A DNA stretch of 64,000 nt, taken from Galeruca laticollis (Eukaryota > Arthropoda > Insecta > Coleoptera > Chrysomelidae). Position 1 is the first letter of the stretch. Each line of letters opens with the position of its first letter. The stretch spans positions 141,693,423 through 141,757,422 of the forward strand of contig OY998181.1 in NCBI GenBank assembly GCA_963921935.1, read 5' to 3'. The translations under genes and the position numbers were made by a program. Under the pieces are notes generated by a model. The model worked only from the letters and a program-made list of their open reading frames with translations. It was not told where the DNA came from and did not search any database. Below, one piece after another: positions 62,041-64,000 of the stretch.

Positions 62041-62990
62041 TACGTCACGTTGTTGTTTTCGGCATTTTCCCGAAAATTTGTCGTTTGTTCTTCGTGGCCA
62101 TTTTGAAAAGTTTTTTCATCCGGTTCTGTTATCTCGCAAAACTGATTTTCTTGATGATAATAGTCGTAAGCTGTTTCATCGTCAAATACGTTAGTATCAT
62201 AACCATAGGCTTCGTTAGCATATTCAATGTTAAATAATTCTTCGTTTGTGAATCTTGGTGGATTTTGCTGTTGTTGAGGTCTCCAGTTTCGGTTCTGAGT
62301 CGTAGTTCTAGTGCTAATGCTCATCGGTGTTGGTTTATGTGGCTTATATATTCCAGGTTTATTACTCCAGGTGTTTTGTTGTTGAGGTCTACTGAATTGT
62401 TGAAATCTTGACGGTCCAGGGAATACTTTCTGACATTGTGGGATGAAATTATTTGGCTTCGCCGATGGTCTAAATCCAGACTGTTGAGGTTGTGGCTGCC
62501 ATTGCGGTCGGAGAGGTGGTGGCTGCTATTGTGGTCTGAATGTTGATGGATGCCATTGTGACGACATAAGAGGAGCTGGTGACTTATGTTGCTGATATGC
62601 CTGCTAGTTGTTGGTTGAGGGTTTACTGTTTTCTGCAGATAACTTATATTGTTTTCTTCCTGGATGTACTGCATTGACGTAGATAGATTGCTTGATCTCA
62701 TTGCGCTGATAGTGGATTCTAAGGGTTTCCGAAGTCCTGCTAGGAAAGTTGTTGAAACTGGTTTCTGGAAAAACTCTTCTTACTTGTCGTTATGTTAATA
62801 TCGCCGTTGTGAAGTTCTATGTAGTTAGATATTGTATTTAGCGGACCCACTACTTTTCTCGTAGTACTACTGTGGAGATTCATTGGGTCCTTGACGTAAA
62901 TTTACTAAGTCTCTTGTATGTTCCCAATCTGTACATCCGTAGACTGAGATGACTTCCTTAGCTCTTCCTTCCAGTTCCTTAATATTATTT
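62040..62990 (-). pseudogene. gag: Gypsy H gag, decayed
   Basis: FFQKPVSTTFLAGLRKPLE and LQYIQEENNISYLQK match the capsid end of 17.6/297-type gags. Then come a Q/S/H-rich part and an acidic end (62,324-62,040, DTNVFDDETAYDYYHQENQF) without zinc knuckle. Frameshifted around 62,320 and interrupted near 62,590 and 62,800. Confidence 0.7.
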
Positions 62991-63190
62991 GATGAGTTTT
63001 AACCGCTTTTCTTTAGCAAAAACAAGGCAAAAATGGCACACGCGATCACACACATATCATCTTCAAAGCTTTACTGAACAATATTCGGGCACGCGACTGA
63101 TGACCGTTAACTGAATTTGGAACTAAAATCAGAAATATCGCCAACGGATTTACTTACCAATTTCGCCCCGAACTACGGTACTATGGTTCG
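62991..63190 (-). other. Junction between gypsy H gag and LINE6
   Basis: About 200 bp containing gag-proximal sequence and possibly the inner end of an LTR. No clear primer-binding site. Confidence 0.3.
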
Positions 63191-63209
63191 TGTACTTGTT
63201 TCTATTTTT

Positions 63210-64000
63210 TGATATTCTATTGTTGATTTCGTGTATATTGCTACTCCATCTTCTGATTTTTCTGGGTTGTTTTTGTATGTCATCGAGTAGTTTGGTATAA
63301 ATGGTGGTGCGGCATTGTCCTTATACTTTGTTTAACTTAATATTATTACGTCAGGGTTCTTTTTCCGGCGAGTTCCTTTAGTTGATTGATCTTTTTCCTA
63401 ATGCCATTCGCATTCCATTGTATAATTTTTTTGTTTTTGTTTATTTGCTTATGGTCCATTAAATATTTCTTCGTATTTCATAAATATTTGAGCTTTTTCT
63501 ATGAATCTGCTGGCCCCTAGCAATTCTTGTTTCAATTTCCTTAATAAATATTTGAGCTTTTTTTATGAAACTGCAATTCTTATTTAAATTTCCTTAATAT
63601 GCTGATCATCTTGTCTGTATTGCATGTTTCATTGATTGCGTGTATAAGTTCTGCAATTTCATTAGGTCTGTCACTTCTTTTGGGTTTTGTGTCTGGCTTT
63701 GTCCTGAGGTTGCTTGGGCGTAGCTGATGTTTTCTTTCCTTTTGTTACTAATAATTGTTCTGGGTTGTTGTGTCTGTTGTTTTGGTCTGTATCGTTGTTC
63801 TTTTTGCTGATCTATTTTGTCGATATATTCTACATATTTAGTGCATTGCGTGTAGTTTGCTGTGTGGTTTCCTCCACAGTTTACGGACATCGGTGCACTT
63901 TCTGGACTTTATTGGCAAGTTCTTGTTTCATGTTGCAATCCGCATTTTACGCAATTTGGTTGGGCATGACAGTTATTGCCTGTGAGTGTCCAAACCCTTG
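63210..64000 (-). pseudogene. LINE6: jockey-type ORF1 end and ORF2 start
   Basis: 63,990-63,606 has zinc-knuckle sequences (CVKCGLQHETRTC, VNCGGNHTANYTQC) followed by a Q/K-rich tail to 63,606. Near 63,430 the start of an endonuclease appears (KKIIQWNANGIRKKINQLKE) and decays with stops by 63,290. An in-frame stop also precedes the second knuckle. It extends beyond the window edge. Confidence 0.75.

Overview
This is a eukaryotic nuclear window, almost certainly from an arthropod and most likely an insect. It is AT-rich, has short introns of about 60 bp with GT..AG ends, and is almost entirely transposable elements: Ty3/gypsy, jockey-type LINEs, Penelope-like elements (PLEs), pogo, mariner-like, P-element/THAP9-like, PIF/Harbinger-like, KRBA2-type integrase, hAT/ZMYM1-like and tyrosine-recombinase (Crypton-like) sequences. 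I see no convincing single-copy host gene, no tRNA or rRNA gene and no CRISPR array. Species cannot be fixed from the sequence alone.

Layout. 1-7.9 kb: remnants of two gypsy integrases (A, B), a broken jockey-like LINE (LINE7) and, nested in it, a 3.0-kb PLE with 250-bp direct terminal repeats (PLTRs) that carry hammerhead-ribozyme-like motifs. 7,878-29,041: one gypsy element ('host gypsy', minus strand) bounded by LTRs and a perfect 4-bp target duplication GCGG, inflated to about 21 kb. Its 3' LTR is split by LINE1 (8,175-13,935), its 5' LTR is split by LINE2 plus LINE3 (23,937-28,920), and its interior holds a second LTR retrotransposon, element G (15,983-23,372, plus strand, intact pol, near-identical 1,613-bp LTRs). 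29,072-35,332: gypsy C, with a 1.5-kb 3' LTR, a frameshifted pol, a gag, a tRNA-Lys-type primer-binding site and a truncated 5' LTR. 35.3-37.1 kb: a plus-strand LTR with an internal tandem duplication. 37-39.5 kb: Crypton-like and PLE remnants. 39.5-44.3 kb: an inverted PLE pair split by an apparently intact pogo element. 44.4-48.7 kb: KRBA2-like integrase, mariner-like, Crypton-like and ZMYM1-like remnants. 48.7-53.9 kb: LINE fragments around an intact two-exon DUF7869 gene flanked by imperfect inverted repeats. 53.9-58.5 kb: a nearly intact P/THAP9-like element with a 9-bp shared flank, inserted in LINE5. 58.5-64 kb: Harbinger-like transposase pieces, a degraded 17.6/297-like gypsy and the start of another jockey element.

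The most interesting system is the relation between the jockey-type LINEs and the host gypsy LTR. Three diverged LINE copies all begin at the same 11-bp motif (AACAGATCGGC), which lies where transcription of the gypsy LTR should start, about 22 bp after its TATA box. Identity between the two LTR copies is very high on both sides of the motif and collapses inside the LINEs. This suggests LINEs that target the start site of an LTR promoter. The same LINEs carry, just before ORF1, a block of about 57 nt that is almost invariant and is closed by a stem whose sequence changes on both sides between copies, which is good evidence of a functional RNA structure. Nearly all elements lie on the minus strand, as in a uni-strand piRNA cluster.
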